Source of the DNA: Cymbomonas tetramitiformis
Taxonomy: Eukaryota; Chlorophyta; Pyramimonadophyceae; Pyramimonadales; Pyramimonadaceae
Length of the DNA stretch: 64,000 nt
Direction of reading: 5' to 3'
NCBI GenBank assembly: GCA_001247695.2
Contig: LGRX02025926.1
Span: 62,001-126,000, forward strand
Shown here: in pieces, positions 1 to 11,964 of the stretch
How positions within the stretch are numbered: the first letter of the stretch is position 1
Layout: every line of letters starts with the position of its first letter
The notes under the pieces: model-generated
Told to the model about the DNA's origin: nothing
Database searches by the model: none
What the model saw: the letters and a program-made list of their open reading frames with translations, nothing else
Translations under genes and position numbers: made by a program

Positions 1-155
1 GGAATAAGCTCCTCCATGATTGTCTCCCTATCTATCTGGTTTGCTTCCATCTGCCTATCAATGGCTCCACACTGCTCATCAATCTTCACAGTTGCCAGTA
101 ACCGGCAGATGCTGCATGTACTGAAATGTGCGGAGGGGCTGCATGGACAGCCGGA

Positions 156-303
156 GGGCCTAACGCGTCGGAGAGAGGCGTTTGAGTGATGTGACCTTGT
201 GACGTAGGTGGAGAGCCTAACGGGTGGGAGAGAGGCGTTTGAGCGATGTGACGTAGGTGGAGAGCCTAACGGGTGGGAGAGAGGCGTCTGAGCGATATGA
301 CAG
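156..303 (+). repeat. 48-bp minisatellite, about 3 copies, ending in a splice acceptor
   Basis: Three tandem units carry the core GGTGGGAGAGAGGCGT and a GATGTGACGTAGGTGG-like end. In the last unit this end is altered to GATATGACAGGTGG, which supplies the AG acceptor of the exon at 304. The rest of 1-155 is intron or upstream sequence in which I see nothing. Confidence 0.7.
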
Positions 304-3300
304 GTGGAGGTGGCCAAAGTTGTTTCCCGCAAGTACATCACGGATGTGCCGCTCTTTAAGGCGGGCCCCGCCCCCACCTCCTCATTGAGCAGAAGAGTGT
401 GCTGGAGCGCACGGAACAGGCGCCGCCGTGATTGTCACAGCTTGATTGATCCCGCTTTGATTCACCGCTGACAGCGTCGCCCCCAACTTTCCGAACTCTC
501 ACCCCACTGCGGCTCACACGCTTCCTTGTTCAGCCCCCCTCCCTGGTGCTGTGCGTGCAGGATTGTACCGAGCAGTTCTTGGACGAAGTGTCAGTGCTGC
601 TGACCGAGAGGCATTTCCACCCGAATGAGGTGGTATTCCTGGCAAACGAGGTGTGCCAGGAGATGTTCATCGTGGTCAGCGGAGAGCTCGAGGGTGTGGT
701 GGAGCAAGAGAACGGCGCGGAGAAGGTGGAGGAGAGGTTCGGGCCCGGGAAGCCGGTTGGGGAGCTGTCATTCTTCTTCAGCCTGCGCAATTTCTTCACT
801 GTGCGCACCAACGGCGCTAGCCGCTGCACGTCCTTCGGCCTCTCCATGATGTCCTTCAAGGAGCTCCTCAAGCACAACTCCCGGCAGGAGGACATCATCG
901 CGCAAAACGCTCTGAACAGCCTGGACCACACCTATAGGGATTACGGCTTGGATAAATCCTCCACCAACACCGGTGACAACCGCAGTATGTGTAACAGTAT
1001 GGCGAGCAGGTATGGATCGATGCACAAAAAGCACGCCATATGGATAGACACCTCATCGTGATCGGGCATCGGTCATCGGGGGATGCTGCTGGATCACCCC
1101 TTGTTGGTACGCCAGGCCCTAGGCGTGGGTCCTTCACTGTGTCATGCGCTGCCCGAGGTGGCAAGGTTTTGCAGGCGGGCACTCTTTCAGTGGCGACCGC
1201 GGAGTCGGGCGGAGGCGATGTGCTTGTGACGAGCGCCGTCGGGGCGGGGTCGGATGTGGGCAGCAACTCGAAAGCGAGCATTTTGGAGGAGAGCATGAAG
1301 AACAGCGCCATCAAGATGCTGCGAGGGCGCCGCGCATACTTCAGGCAGTTCAGCTTCTTCATGGCAGCGAAACGCAGCGCAATGGTGCGCGCCCCTCCCT
1401 ATGTAACTCTTTTCACCCACCCCGTGCAGCCGTCACTGGCACGCACCTTGCAGCCCCTTTCACCCACCCCGTCAGCCGTCGCTTTGGCACGCACCTTACA
1501 GCCCTTTCCTGCCAGCCCATCACTGGCACGCACCTTGCAGCCTTTCACCATCCGTGCAGCCGTCACTGACGCACCTTGCAACCTTTCACCCACCCGTGCA
1601 GCCGTCACTGGCACGCACCTTGCAACTCCTTTCACCACCCGTGCAACCCGTCACTGGCACGCACCTTGCAACCTTTCACCCACCCGTGCAGCCGTCAGCC
1701 GCCTGCCGCAGCCCCTTTCACTCACCCCGTGCAGCCCGTCACTGGCACGCATCTTGCACCTTTCACCGACCCGATACAGCATGATCGGCGAGCGTCTTGC
1801 AAACTTTTCACCCATCCTCGACTTCTTACTACTCCAATTTGTATATAAAGCACAGCTGTGAGCTGTTGTCACTCAGACACTCACCCTATGTCTTGACTAT
1901 CAACCACTCTAGCCATAAACACAGTTGTGAGCTGTTTACGCCCACCCAATGTAGTCCACCATTGGCGCGCAGCATCTTGCAGAGTTTTTCACTCAACCTC
2001 GACTAAACGATTTCACTCATAAGCACAGCTCCTCCAGTCCTCCCCACCATTCCCAGCAGTCGTTGACCCCAGTCTCTCAAGCACCAACGTCGTCGTCGTC
2101 CACCAGCCGAAATTAAAAAATGTGCCACGTCGGCCACGTACTCCAGATCGTCACAGAACGCACAAACGGTAGCAACCAGTGAGGACAGTTCAAACCCTAA
2201 ACTTATAAAAGCCATCCCCAGCTAATCAAGGGCTCGCTCGGCCCTAGAGCATCGCCATGCAGTGATGCAGAATCCTCGACTAATTGGAAGTCGAATCGTG
2301 CCGCAAGTGCAAGACTGCGCTGAATCCCTTAGTCTCGCCCGGCATGCCTCAATCCCTTCGAGATGCAAATCCAATGACTGCGATCCCAACAAAATAATGC
2401 AGCACACATCTGCAGGCACGGGAAGCCGTGAGCCGGTGTCTCTATCGAGCCCCAATCCCCCCAATACCCCGTGCCACGTCGACCACCTCAAATAGTGGCG
2501 CGAGAACATTCTTAGGGGAGAGCATTGGATAGGATGTGGATTGAGGTGATTCTCTTGAATAAAAAGACTGCGATAATTTTGAGCAGCTTCCAGCGTGCCA
2601 GAGTGCAGCAGCATGAGGGGTGTTCACGTATCACGTTGCACAAAACATTCGCACCGGCTCGCCAGATCCCGCTGCCTGACACTGATGCCTGCCAAGCCGG
2701 GCACGGGCTGCTGCAGGAGGACATCCAGGAGCAACTTGAAAGCGGTGAGATGAGCATCAATGCGAAGTAAGCTACCCTCGAAACCGGTGCCAATCGCCGC
2801 CTGACGGTGCTCTTGAGATCGACTTTATCACATGTTTTACCACGCTGAAGCTGACTCGGAGCCCTGCGGCTGCGCGGGTCTCGACAGGGACACGGAGGGC
2901 CGCACATTGCTCCACGTGGCGGCCTCCGAGGGCCACCTTTCGTTGATTGCATGGCTGTTTCAGATGGGCGCAGACCCGCACAAAAAGGACGCCTTCGGCA
3001 ACACACCGATGAATGATGCCCTACGCCACAAGCAGCATGAGGCCGGTGCGCCCCCCCTCGTGCTAGCCCTCCCACGGTCTGAGACATGACGAGCTCAGAC
3101 GACCCCGCGGCTGACTGGAACCACAGCCACACTGAGGAGAACACTGACGGTGGAGGGGAATCGAAGAGAGATTGTTTCCTCACCTCGCTCGAGTGGTGCA
3201 ATCCGTGCTGTGTTGGCAAGACCTGAGCGGCGAGGAAGTAAGGGAGTGCACTTGTCGCTACCCCCTCCAGATGATCTCTGCGGCAACCCGGCAATGGAGT

Positions 3301-6300
3301 CCTGCCATATCATCCGCCTCCGAACAGCGAGGCCTGAGCATCCCTGTAACATGCAAGCAGTGAGATGTCACCATCGTTTATCGCCTTCGAACAGTGATGA
3401 GTTTGAGCATGTTGGCGGCGCCACAGTGGTGAGACATCGCTCATCTATGGCCTCCGACCCTCTCTACAGAATCTGAGCGTGGCGACTGACTAACATGAGA
3501 TCCATGATGCCCTGTTGATGCAGCGTTGCTTATACGCACCCACAGCCCTGGGACCAAGCTCGAGCTGAATGATATTGACGCCGCAATTCGCCTATGCGAC
3601 GCTGCTCACAAGGTATGGCCCCTCTCTCACACCCTCTCTTGTACCTAGGTAGCCCTCTCCCTCATGCGCTCTCCCCGTTTCATCTTACGCCCCATCAGCA
3701 TTCATCATGGCACAACTCGCTGGGTGCGCTCTCGATCCGAGATGCAACGATCCCACGCTCCCTCGAGCATGCTTGAGCACTCGCGCTTGTGGATAGTTGC
3801 TAGTGATATATCCCGTTATGATATATCCGGACTAGGCGGTGAACACGGTTGACTGAAATAATCTTAAGTGCGATAAACGGATACACAGAATAATAGGTTT
3901 TAGTCTACTGAAACCTAAACCCTGTACGGACTGCAAGCGACACTATCATAGTAATACGGTATATACAGTGACACACGGGCTAGAGCAGACCTAGGGAGTC
4001 TGCCAGGGCCTGCACCGGGACTCCCGGTTGGGGATGCCGGCAGATTTTAGTGCCCCGTGCAATGTGGCGAAAGCAAGCCAGCCACATGAACGCGAGCCCA
4101 GACGAGGGCGGTGATGAGGCCTTTGGCTGGGCATGATTGTGGTTGCTGCGGCGGATGCAGGCAGACATTGAGCAAATTGAACGCATGGTGGAGAACGGTG
4201 TGGACGTGAACGTTGCTGACTACGATTCACGCACCGCTATGCACCTCGCAGCATCTGGTGCTGACCCGCTCCTTCCCCTTTGCAGTGCGGTGCAACCAAT
4301 AGCTACTCGCCCTGCCCCGTGCCCTCCCGCGCAATATGCAAACCCTTCTGCCGAAAAGCGAATGAGCTCGCAGGCTTTACTCATGCACCTGGGCTGTCAC
4401 GGCCGTATTTGAAAGCCCCGGCTTGTAGGGCAGGGCTAGCTCCCTGGGCATGACTGTAGGAATGGTTGGAGTCCTGCAGAGGGGCATGCCAACGTGGTGG
4501 TGCGCCTCCTGGAGCTGGGCGCCAACGTCAACCCCCGCGACCGCTTCGAGGGATCCCCCCTCGATGACGCCATTCGCCACAACCATCGCAAGACGCAGGC
4601 GGTGCTGGTCAAGAACAATGGACGCATTTCTGGCATGGACGCGGCGTGCACGTGCGCCATTCCCTCTGTGCCTTCCCTTCTCGTGACTCCCGGTATGCGA
4701 TGATGATGGGATGATGATGATGATGCACGGAATGGAGGCGGTGTGCGCGTGCTTGCCATTGCTCGTGCACCGCCACAGCTTCGATGGTGCACCTACCACG
4801 TGTACGATGCGCGAGAATTCACACACGGATCCCTTCGGTCTCGATTCTGCGTTGCGGTGACGATAAATGGAGCAGACGCAGAGAATACTGTGGCGGACAA
4901 GTTTCGCCTCCTCCTTTCCTCCTGGCTTTGCGTCGCTGCTCACCAGGCGGCAACATTGGAAGCAACAAGTGGCACGGAGGAGGCCGGTGGGCTTGTTGGT
5001 GACATGCCACAGATTATGTCAGGCAGCTGCAGACGGCGACATGGCCAAGTTGAAGGTCTTGTTTAAGTGTGGAGTAGATATGAACGCCGCAGACTACGAT
5101 AATCGCACAGCGTTGCATCTGGTGTGTGTACTCCTTATCCCCGTGGGGGGGCTACATCCCACTGCAATGCCATCCTTGGCCAGCGTGTGGCAGACTCGGT
5201 AAACATCTTCTAGTCACACCGTTCACATAGGTCAGTTACGTACACTGGAGGGACCATAAGTGAAGGTGGACAGAAGGACACGTAGAAGCTGCCATTGTTA
5301 TATGGACACATCGGATTTCTAGTTTGTAGACTTCATTCGACAATTAGGCCGGTGCATCTTTATGTAACGCAACGACTGCCAACGTCTGTTTGATGAATGC
5401 TGCATTCGTCCTGAGTTTCAAAAGCAGTCATGCTCAGAAGGCCTATCATAATGATTTATACAATCATGAGTTTTTAACTGAAATACAGTACACATTGTAA
5501 CGTCACACGCCTTTCTCCGATTGGTTACACACGCGTCATTGAGGATGCAATTGTTAAAGGTACGTTGGATCAACGTTGCTCAGACACTGCAGATACCTTT
5601 GCACACGACATGTATGTACCTGTGTGTTGACTTTTATTTCATGTATACGAATCCTTTTATTTATTATGAGGAGTGACTCGACAATATTTATATACAATCA
5701 TGGCAATGCCTGATGTGGTCTGCACACACCTTTAATCCATCACCAAGAACGACGATTGCACAACCTCTCTCTATTTGTCTATTGTGACAATCCCAACACT
5801 GAATAATGGAAAAAGCGAGTTTCCAAAAATGCCTGGGAGCAGACTTGTTGAGTTTTTGAAAAATCGTTGAAGGATTATTTGTGACCGTTACGAATCGGTA
5901 GGGACCGGTACCAGCCACACCTAGCCCTGCTCTCACCGGAGAGGGAGCAGCGGAATATGAAAATAGAAACTATGCACCTGCTCAGAGCATGTGCACAAAA
6001 GATTATAAAACTGGCGTTGAAAAAGGGAATCTGAATACGGCACATTTCCCCTTTACTCTGAGTACCTTTGAGCCCTTCTTCATTTGAGGAAGGGTGATAG
6101 CTCAGATGAAGGAAACGGTGACAGCAACGTCTATTACCACAAAATGATAGCAACGTCTATTACCAAAAAAACATGCTTGTTCCAACGCTCGCATCGGAAG
6201 ACTTTCTCGTAAAACAGTGTCAACAAAGTTTTTAGGGTTTTTGCGTATAAAACCCTAAAATCTCCTAAAGTACTGCAGTGATTCGTCTTTATTTCAGTTT

Positions 6301-7594
6301 GGATCCATCATTGTGTATATTGAATGAATGATTACAAACCGCCACTTTACTACTCATAGTGTGATGCATATTCTTTCACACTGCAGTAATATAAATATAC
6401 TCGGGTTGTTCGTCTTCGTAGTTTTATTTGGGCCCCCACCACGAGGTGTATGTATCAGACAGCGAAGAAGGGTCGAAGACCAGTATGAGCCCCGCTGTCA
6501 GATGCTCGAGACAAAGTAAGTTCGATGTTTGAGCTAAGACAACTCAGAAAACCACCGGCGGCTGAGCAGCTTAACCCTAGTACTATACTGAATCGGGCGA
6601 TTTTATCCCAAAGTTTGCGGGCGTTGATGATCACTATATGAATCATGGTCTCCCAACCAAGGGTCGGAATCGGTTTCATTTTTGTAATCGATTATCAACA
6701 ATCATGATTGTTACATTTGTCGAAATCGTTTTGATTGTCTAATTGTTTCGCCCGTAACACTGGTGAATTTTGCGAGTCTGAAAGTAGGTATCACGATTAA
6801 TCATATTTGTAGGGCTCAAATCCAAATCGATTCGATACCAATAATCGATTAATCGGACAATTACATTGCAAAATCACAAATCGATTCCGACCCTTGCTCC
6901 CAACGTACTGCGTATCACATATGTTGTCCAATGGAAGTTGATTGAATGCACGCGCTGTGGGGCCCGAGAACGAGCGTCACATCCTAGCGCGTCCCATTGC
7001 CCATTCCCACACCATTTTGGCGGATCTTAGCATGTGGCATGGCCATGCACACCGAGCCACAGCGTTGACTGTGGGGACACCTGTTGTTAATGACATTCTT
7101 CCAGAATTTGGTAAAGTGTGTGAGTACCATATGGATGTGAGTGGGCTACAGAGAAGGGATGAAGCAAAACTAATCGACCCGAGTGCGGGAAGGTGCAGGC
7201 GGCAAGCAATGGGCAGAACACAGTGCTGAACTTTCTCCTCAAGATCAAACCAGCTCTAAACGTGAATCCAGTTGACCGCCTTGGGGGCACCCCTCTCGAT
7301 GATGCCCGCCGGCACGGGCATCAAGTGAGCCCCGCCACCTCCATGGAGCCCGGATGTACCACATATTGTCCGGCGCCAGTTCTGCGGATCGCCTTTTGCT
7401 GCGTAGAGTACGTGTTTAGGTACGAAACAGTCGGCATGGTGAAGCGGATGTATGAGCGGTGTTGTTGGGAGGCTGTTCAGGTGGCATCAAAAATGTTGCA
7501 GCAAAAAGGAGGGATGGACAAGGATGATCCGATGATGCTCGAGACTTACCAAAAAATCAATTCAATGCAACTTAGAGAGAGGTATCCTCAATGA
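304..7594 (+). CDS. C-terminal part of a potassium/cyclic-nucleotide-type channel: CNBD followed by about nine ankyrin repeats (5' partial)
   Basis: Exons by inspection: 304-360, 561-984, 1191-1384, 2717-2766, 2888-3045, 3524-3612, 4161-4257, 4480-4645, 5013-5121, 7199-7324 and 7481-7594 (TGA). They total 1584 nt, divisible by 3, and every junction keeps phase. The first exon ends in ITDVPLFK and continues with DCTEQFLDEVSVLL, the usual start of a cyclic-nucleotide-binding domain. FIVVSGELEGV and the PVGELSFFF turn follow. Ankyrin repeats then run in triplets, with signatures such as YDSRTAMHLAASEGH and GTPLDDARRHGH. CNBD plus ankyrins is the layout of plant AKT/GORK-type channels, in which a plasma-membrane pore lies upstream; here the pore would be outside the window. 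An unrelated CNBD-ankyrin channel remains possible. The join 1384-2717 is the least certain, since small exons could be missed. A KHA-type domain was not seen; the protein ends 29 residues after the last ankyrin. Confidence 0.82.
361..560 (+). other. Predicted GC-AG intron inside the CNBD coding region
   Basis: The reading frame breaks after AAG at 360 and resumes at GATTGT at 561, where the protein reads VPLFK then DCTEQ as expected for the domain. The donor is AAG/GCGGGC and the acceptor GTGCAG. I see no in-frame GT donor nearby. The other nine introns of this gene all start with GT. Confidence 0.6.
1418..1790 (+). repeat. About 45-bp GC-rich minisatellite, roughly 8 degenerate copies, intronic
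   Basis: Units contain GCAGCCGTCACTGGCACGCA followed by CCTTGCA and a pyrimidine-rich CTTTCACCCACC block. Units vary in length, so all frames stay partly open and give spurious ORFs on both strands. It lies in the 1385-2716 intron of the channel gene. Confidence 0.75.
2028..2508 (+). repeat. Dispersed repeat, copy 1 (intron of channel gene)
   Basis: About 480 bp, alignable by eye along its length with 28935-29385. Shared landmarks in the same order are ACGGTAGCAACCAGT, ACCCTAAACT, CCCAGC-AATCAAGGGC and ATAGTGGCGCGA. No ORF is preserved. The two copies are roughly 75-80% alike by eye and contain indels. The class is unknown (SINE-like or a fragment of a larger element). Confidence 0.65.
5122..7198 (+). 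other. Long intron (about 2.1 kb) between ankyrin exons
   Basis: This AT-rich intron starts GTGTGT and ends GTGCAG. The flanking exons join in phase 0 to restore the ankyrin consensus TALHL/AASNG. I see no gene in it. There is a TTTAGGGTTTT-like stretch near 6230 and AATCGATT-rich sequence at 6680-6890. Confidence 0.6.
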
Positions 7595-7691
7595 TAAATC
7601 CTCCAAGCAGACGGAGGGAGGGAGGAAGAAGAGGCAAAGGAATGATTTCTGCTTGGCCACCGCGGGGCCTTTACCGCAGAGCTGAAACCTC

Positions 7692-7756
7692 ATGAGCAGT
7701 ATTTCTTCCCCCACTTGTTTATTTCACGCAGATATCTCCTTGCCAGTTGTGCCACA

Positions 7757-7794
<38 letters not shown>

Positions 7795-8699
7795 GTCCCG
7801 AAGTGTGTGGCCTGTGTGCTGAATCCCTTGATCCCCGGCGTGGGTACATAGTGCAGTCTCCTGTGGCTACGGGGTGCCAAAGGATTCGCAAGGATAAGCA
7901 TACACACACACACAAGGGCGGAGAGGTTGGCACTGATGGACAGAGCGTGGGAGGACGCGTTCGAGGAGACAGACTATGCCACGCAGGATGGTCTGGCGGT
8001 GGGACGCAGGAATCTGAGGGAACACAGCGTGAGCGGTCTGGGCAGGTTTCCGGTGAGTCAGGCGAGGCGGGCGCGATGGCATCGAGGCTTTTGGAGAGCA
8101 TGGAGGACGTGCGGCGGGAGGCGGAGCATCTGGGCACTGTGGGGGGTCAAGGAGGGGGCACCGCCGAGGCGCGATCTGGAGGGGCGCGGGTAGGCATAGG
8201 CGGGCTCAGCCAGGCGGCGTCAAGTGTCGAGGATATCTTGAATGAGTGGGATGACCTTTTGTCGCCGGGCCCGGAGAGTGGAGTCTGGACTCAGGAGCAG
8301 AGTGGGGCCTCGCCGGAGCAAGCAATGGCCTTGGCTGAGGGAGGGGTGGCCACCTTGATGGGGGCGAGCAGGCGGGTGGCCGGCCTTCTTGGGGGGTTGA
8401 TGGCATGGGGGGGACTGATGAGGATGACGGGGGAGATGTGGGGAGGTCCGCGGGTGGAGTTGACACACGCCGGGCCCCTCAGAGCCCGGGGGGCCATCCC
8501 GGCAGCGATGACCACTTACAACAGGTTGCACGGCAGCATAGGGCATCTCATTAGCTTCCGTACCCACCGGGCGAGGTTGCTGGCCGTGCCGGAACTAACA
8601 GTGAGCAGCGGTCGGGAAGGCGACGACCGGGTGGTGAACTATCGGCCACCGGGAGGGCTTGGGACACACAGGCAACTGTGGGGATGGGACCCCAAGTAG
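7692..8699 (+). CDS. Uncharacterised 335-aa ORF of the CA-tail element
   Basis: The ORF starts at an ATG before the (CA)n tract, reads through the CA-encoded HTHTHT stretch and the first 3' module, then enters the longest unit. The first ~80 codons are therefore probably chance read-through. From about residue 125 (AMASRLLESMEDVRREAEHL) it is Ala/Gly/Glu-rich and helical-looking. It has no RT, endonuclease or zinc-knuckle motif. A related stretch recurs at 9745-9920. It could be an ORF1-type protein of the element. No family recognised. Confidence 0.3.
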
Positions 8700-11600
8700 G
8701 AACAGTGCGGCGTGACCGTTACAGCGCAAGTTTGGAGCACATTGCTCAAGTTCGCGGCCACCTCGCAAGGCAATCAGCGCAAGGGCTCCAGTCACGGGGA
8801 GTTGGTGCTGGGGATAGAGGGCTGCAGGCGCAAGTCGGTGGCGGATGCGCAAGTTTGGATGAGGGCAACCCAGTTTATCATTCTCAGCCCCTTGGGACAG
8901 CGCTTGGGCATTCTGGCCGTGGCGTGGGTGGGCAAGCTCTCTTGAGATCAGGCTGTAGGGGGCAGCGGGGTGATGTGGGATGTGGGCTTGGTGGTGGAGG
9001 GGTGGCTCGATTGGCGGAGGTGAGCCGGCTCCAGAGACACAGCAGCAGTGCGCCGGCAGGACAGCCGCAGAGGGGCTCAGGTGGCCCAGTGAGGCTCAGG
9101 GAGCAGAGGGGTGGTCTTGCGCGTGGGCTTGGTGGTGGAAATATAGCTCGCACAGCTCGGGGGGCAGGGATGAACCGGCTTCAGGCACAAGGCGGCAGTG
9201 CGCTGGCGGTGCAGATGCAGAGGGGCTCGGGTGGCTCAGCGAGGCTCAGGGGGTCCCATTCTTCACTAGTGAGCTCCGGAGAATCCGGATGAGTGTCCCG
9301 AAGTGTGTGCTGAATCCTTTGATCCCCGGCGTGGGTACATAGTGCAGTCTCCTGTGGCTTCGGGGTGCCAAAGGAGTCGCAAGGATAAGCATACACACAC
9401 ACCACTGCAGAGGGGCTCAGGTGGCCCAGTGAGGCTCAGGGAGCAGAGGGGTGGTCTTGCGCGTCGGCTTGGTGGTGGAGATATGGCTCGCGCAGCTTGG
9501 GGGGCAGGGATGAACCGGCTTCAGGCACAAGGTGGCAGTGCGCTGGCGGTGCAGATGCAGAGGGGCTCGGGTGGCTCAGCGAGGCTTAGGGGGTCCCATT
9601 CTTCACTAGTGAGCTCCGGAGAATCCGGGTGAGTGTCCCGAAGTGCGTGCTGAATCCTTTGATCCCCGGCGTGGGTACATAGAGCAGTCTCCTGTGGCTA
9701 CGGGGTGCCAAAGGAGTCGCAAGGATAAGCATACACACACACAGGTTGCACGACAGCATACAGCATCTCATCAGCTTCCGTGCCCATCGGGCGAGGTTGC
9801 TGGCCGTGCCGGAACTAACAGTGAGCAGCTGTCGGGAAGGCGACGACCGGGTGGTGAACTATCGGCCACCGGGAGGGCTTGGGACACACAGGCAACTGTG
9901 GGGATGGGACCCCAAGTAGGAACAGTGCGGCGTGACAGCTACAGCGCAAGTGTGGAGCGCATTGCTCAAGTTCGCGGCCACCTCGCAAGGCAATCAGCGC
10001 AAGGGCTCCAGTCACGGGGAGTTGGTGCGGGGGGTAGAGGGCTACAAGCGCAAGTTGGTGGCAGATGCGCAAGTTTGGATGAGGGCAGCCCAGTTTATCA
10101 TTCTCAGCCCCTTGGGACAGCGCTTGGGCATTCTGGCCGTGGCGTGGGTGGGCAAGCTCTCTTGAGACCAGGCTGTAGGCGGCAGCGGGGTGATGTGGGG
10201 TGTGGGCTTGGTGGTGGAGGGGTGGCTCGATTGGCGGGGGTGAGCCGGCTCCAGAGACACAGCAGCAGTGCGCCGGCAGGACAGCCGCAGAGGGGCTCAG
10301 GTGGCCCAGTGAGGCTCAGGGAGCAGAGGGGTGGTCTTACGCGTGGGCTTGGTGGTGGAGATATGGCTCGCGCAGATCGGGGGGCAGGGATGAGCCGGCT
10401 TCAGGCACAAGGCGGCAGTGCGCTGGTGGTGCAGATGCAGAGGGGCTCGGGTGGCTCAGCAAGGCTTAGGGGGTCCCATTCTTCACTAGTGAGCTCCGGA
10501 GAATCCGGATGAGTGTCCCGAAGTGTGTGCTGAATCCTTTGATCCCCGGCGTGGGTACATAGTGCAGTCTCCTGTGGCTACGGGGTGCCAAAGGATTCGC
10601 AAGGATAAGCATACACACACATACAAGCTCTCTGAGACCAGGCTGTAGGGGGCAGCGGGGTGATGTGGGATGTGGGCTTGGTGGTGGAGGGGTGGCTCGA
10701 TTGGCGGAGGTGAGCCGGCTCCAGAGACACAGCAGCAGTGCGCCGGCAGGACAGCCGCAGAGGGGCTCAGGTGGCCCAGTGAGGCTCAGGGAGCAGAGGG
10801 GTGGTCTTGCGCGTGGGCTTGGTGGTGGAGATATGGCTCGCGCAGATCGGGTGGCAGGGATGGACCGGCTTCAGGCACAAGGCGACAGTGCGCTGGCGGT
10901 GCAGATGCAGAGGGGCTCGGGTGGCTCAGCGAGGCTTAGGGGGTCCAATTCTTCACTAGTGAGCTCCGGAGAATCCGGATGAGTGTCCCGCAGTGTGTGT
11001 TGAATCCTTTGATCCCCGGCGTGGGTACATAGTGCAGTCTCCTGTGGCTTCGGGGTGCCAAAGGATTCGCAAGGATAAGCATACACACACACCACCGATC
11101 CACCAGTCTACTGTGGCTTCGGGGTGCCAAAGGAGTCGCAAGGATAAGCATACACACCACCGATTCGTCGGGAATGTCAGGAAGGCGACGACCGGGTGGT
11201 GAACTATTGGCCTATTGGAGGGCTTGGGACACACAGGCAACTGTGGGGATGGGACCCCAAGTAGGAACAGTGCGGCGTGACAGTTACGGCGCAAGTGTGG
11301 AGCGCATTGCGCAAGTTCGCGGCCACCTCCCAAGGCAGTCAGCGCAAGGGCTCCAGTCACGGTGCTGGGGGTAGAGGGCTACAAGCGCAAGTCGGTGGCG
11401 GATGCGCAAGTTTGGATGAGGGCAACCCAGTTTATCATTCTCAGCCCCTTGGGACAGCGCTTGGGCATTCTGGCCGTGGCGTGGGTGGGCAAGCTCTCTT
11501 GAGACCAGGCTGTAGAAGGCAGGGGGGTGATGTGGGATGTGGGCTTGGTGGTGGACGGGTGGCAAGATTGGCGGAGGTGAGCCGGCTCCAGAGACACAGC

Positions 11601-11964
11601 AGCAGTGCGCCGGCAGGACAGCCGCAGAGGGGCTCAGGTGGCCCAGTGAGGCTCAGGGAGCAGAGGGGTGGTCTTGCGCGTGGGCTTGGTGGTGGAGATA
11701 TGGCTCGCGCAGCCCGGGGGGCAGGGATGAACCGGCTTCAGGCACAAGGCGGCAGTGCGCTGGCGGTGCAGATGCAGAGGGGCTCGGGTGGCTCAGCGAG
11801 GCTTAGGGGGTCCAATTCTTCACTAGTGAGCTCCGGAGAATCCGGATTAGTGTCCTGAAGTGTGTGCTGAATCCTTTGATCCCCGGCGTGGGTGCATAGT
11901 GCAGTCTCCTGTGGCTAAGGGGTGCCAAAGGATTCGCAAGGATAAGCATACACACCACCGATTC
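7791..11964 (+). mobile_element. Nested array of 5'-truncated retroelement-like copies sharing one 3' end with a CA-rich tail
   Basis: A 3' module of about 105 bp (CTTTGATCCCCGGCGTGGG ... GGATAAGCATACACACAC) recurs at 7797-7912, 9293-9402, 9633-9743, 10513-10624, 10983-11092, 11109-11155 (partial) and 11851-11955. After each tail the next copy starts at a different internal point: about 7913, 9407, 9742, 10625, 11107 and 11168. This is the pattern of reverse-transcribed elements with variable 5' truncation and a constant 3' end. The sequence ACCACCGATTC follows two tails (11156-11166 and 11954-11964), and a variant follows a third (11091). Tail and flank together look like target-site duplications. 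The longest unit, 7913-9402, shows no reverse transcriptase. A (CA)n tract at 7759-7790 precedes the array. Unequal crossing-over alone would not explain the varying start points. Confidence 0.7.

Noticed and set aside
2512..3294. 260-codon minus-strand ORF
   Set aside because: It overlaps the ankyrin exons of the well-supported plus-strand channel gene and has no motif.
6225..6265. TTTAGGGTTTT and ACCCTAAA words as an interstitial telomere
   Set aside because: Only single short words occur, with no tandem TTTAGGG array. The same word appears in the dispersed repeat and the LTR by chance or composition.
7791..11964. Regularly recurring 105-bp module as a CRISPR array
   Set aside because: The repeat is too long, the spacing ranges from tens to over a thousand bases, the intervening sequences are homologous to each other, and the DNA is eukaryotic.
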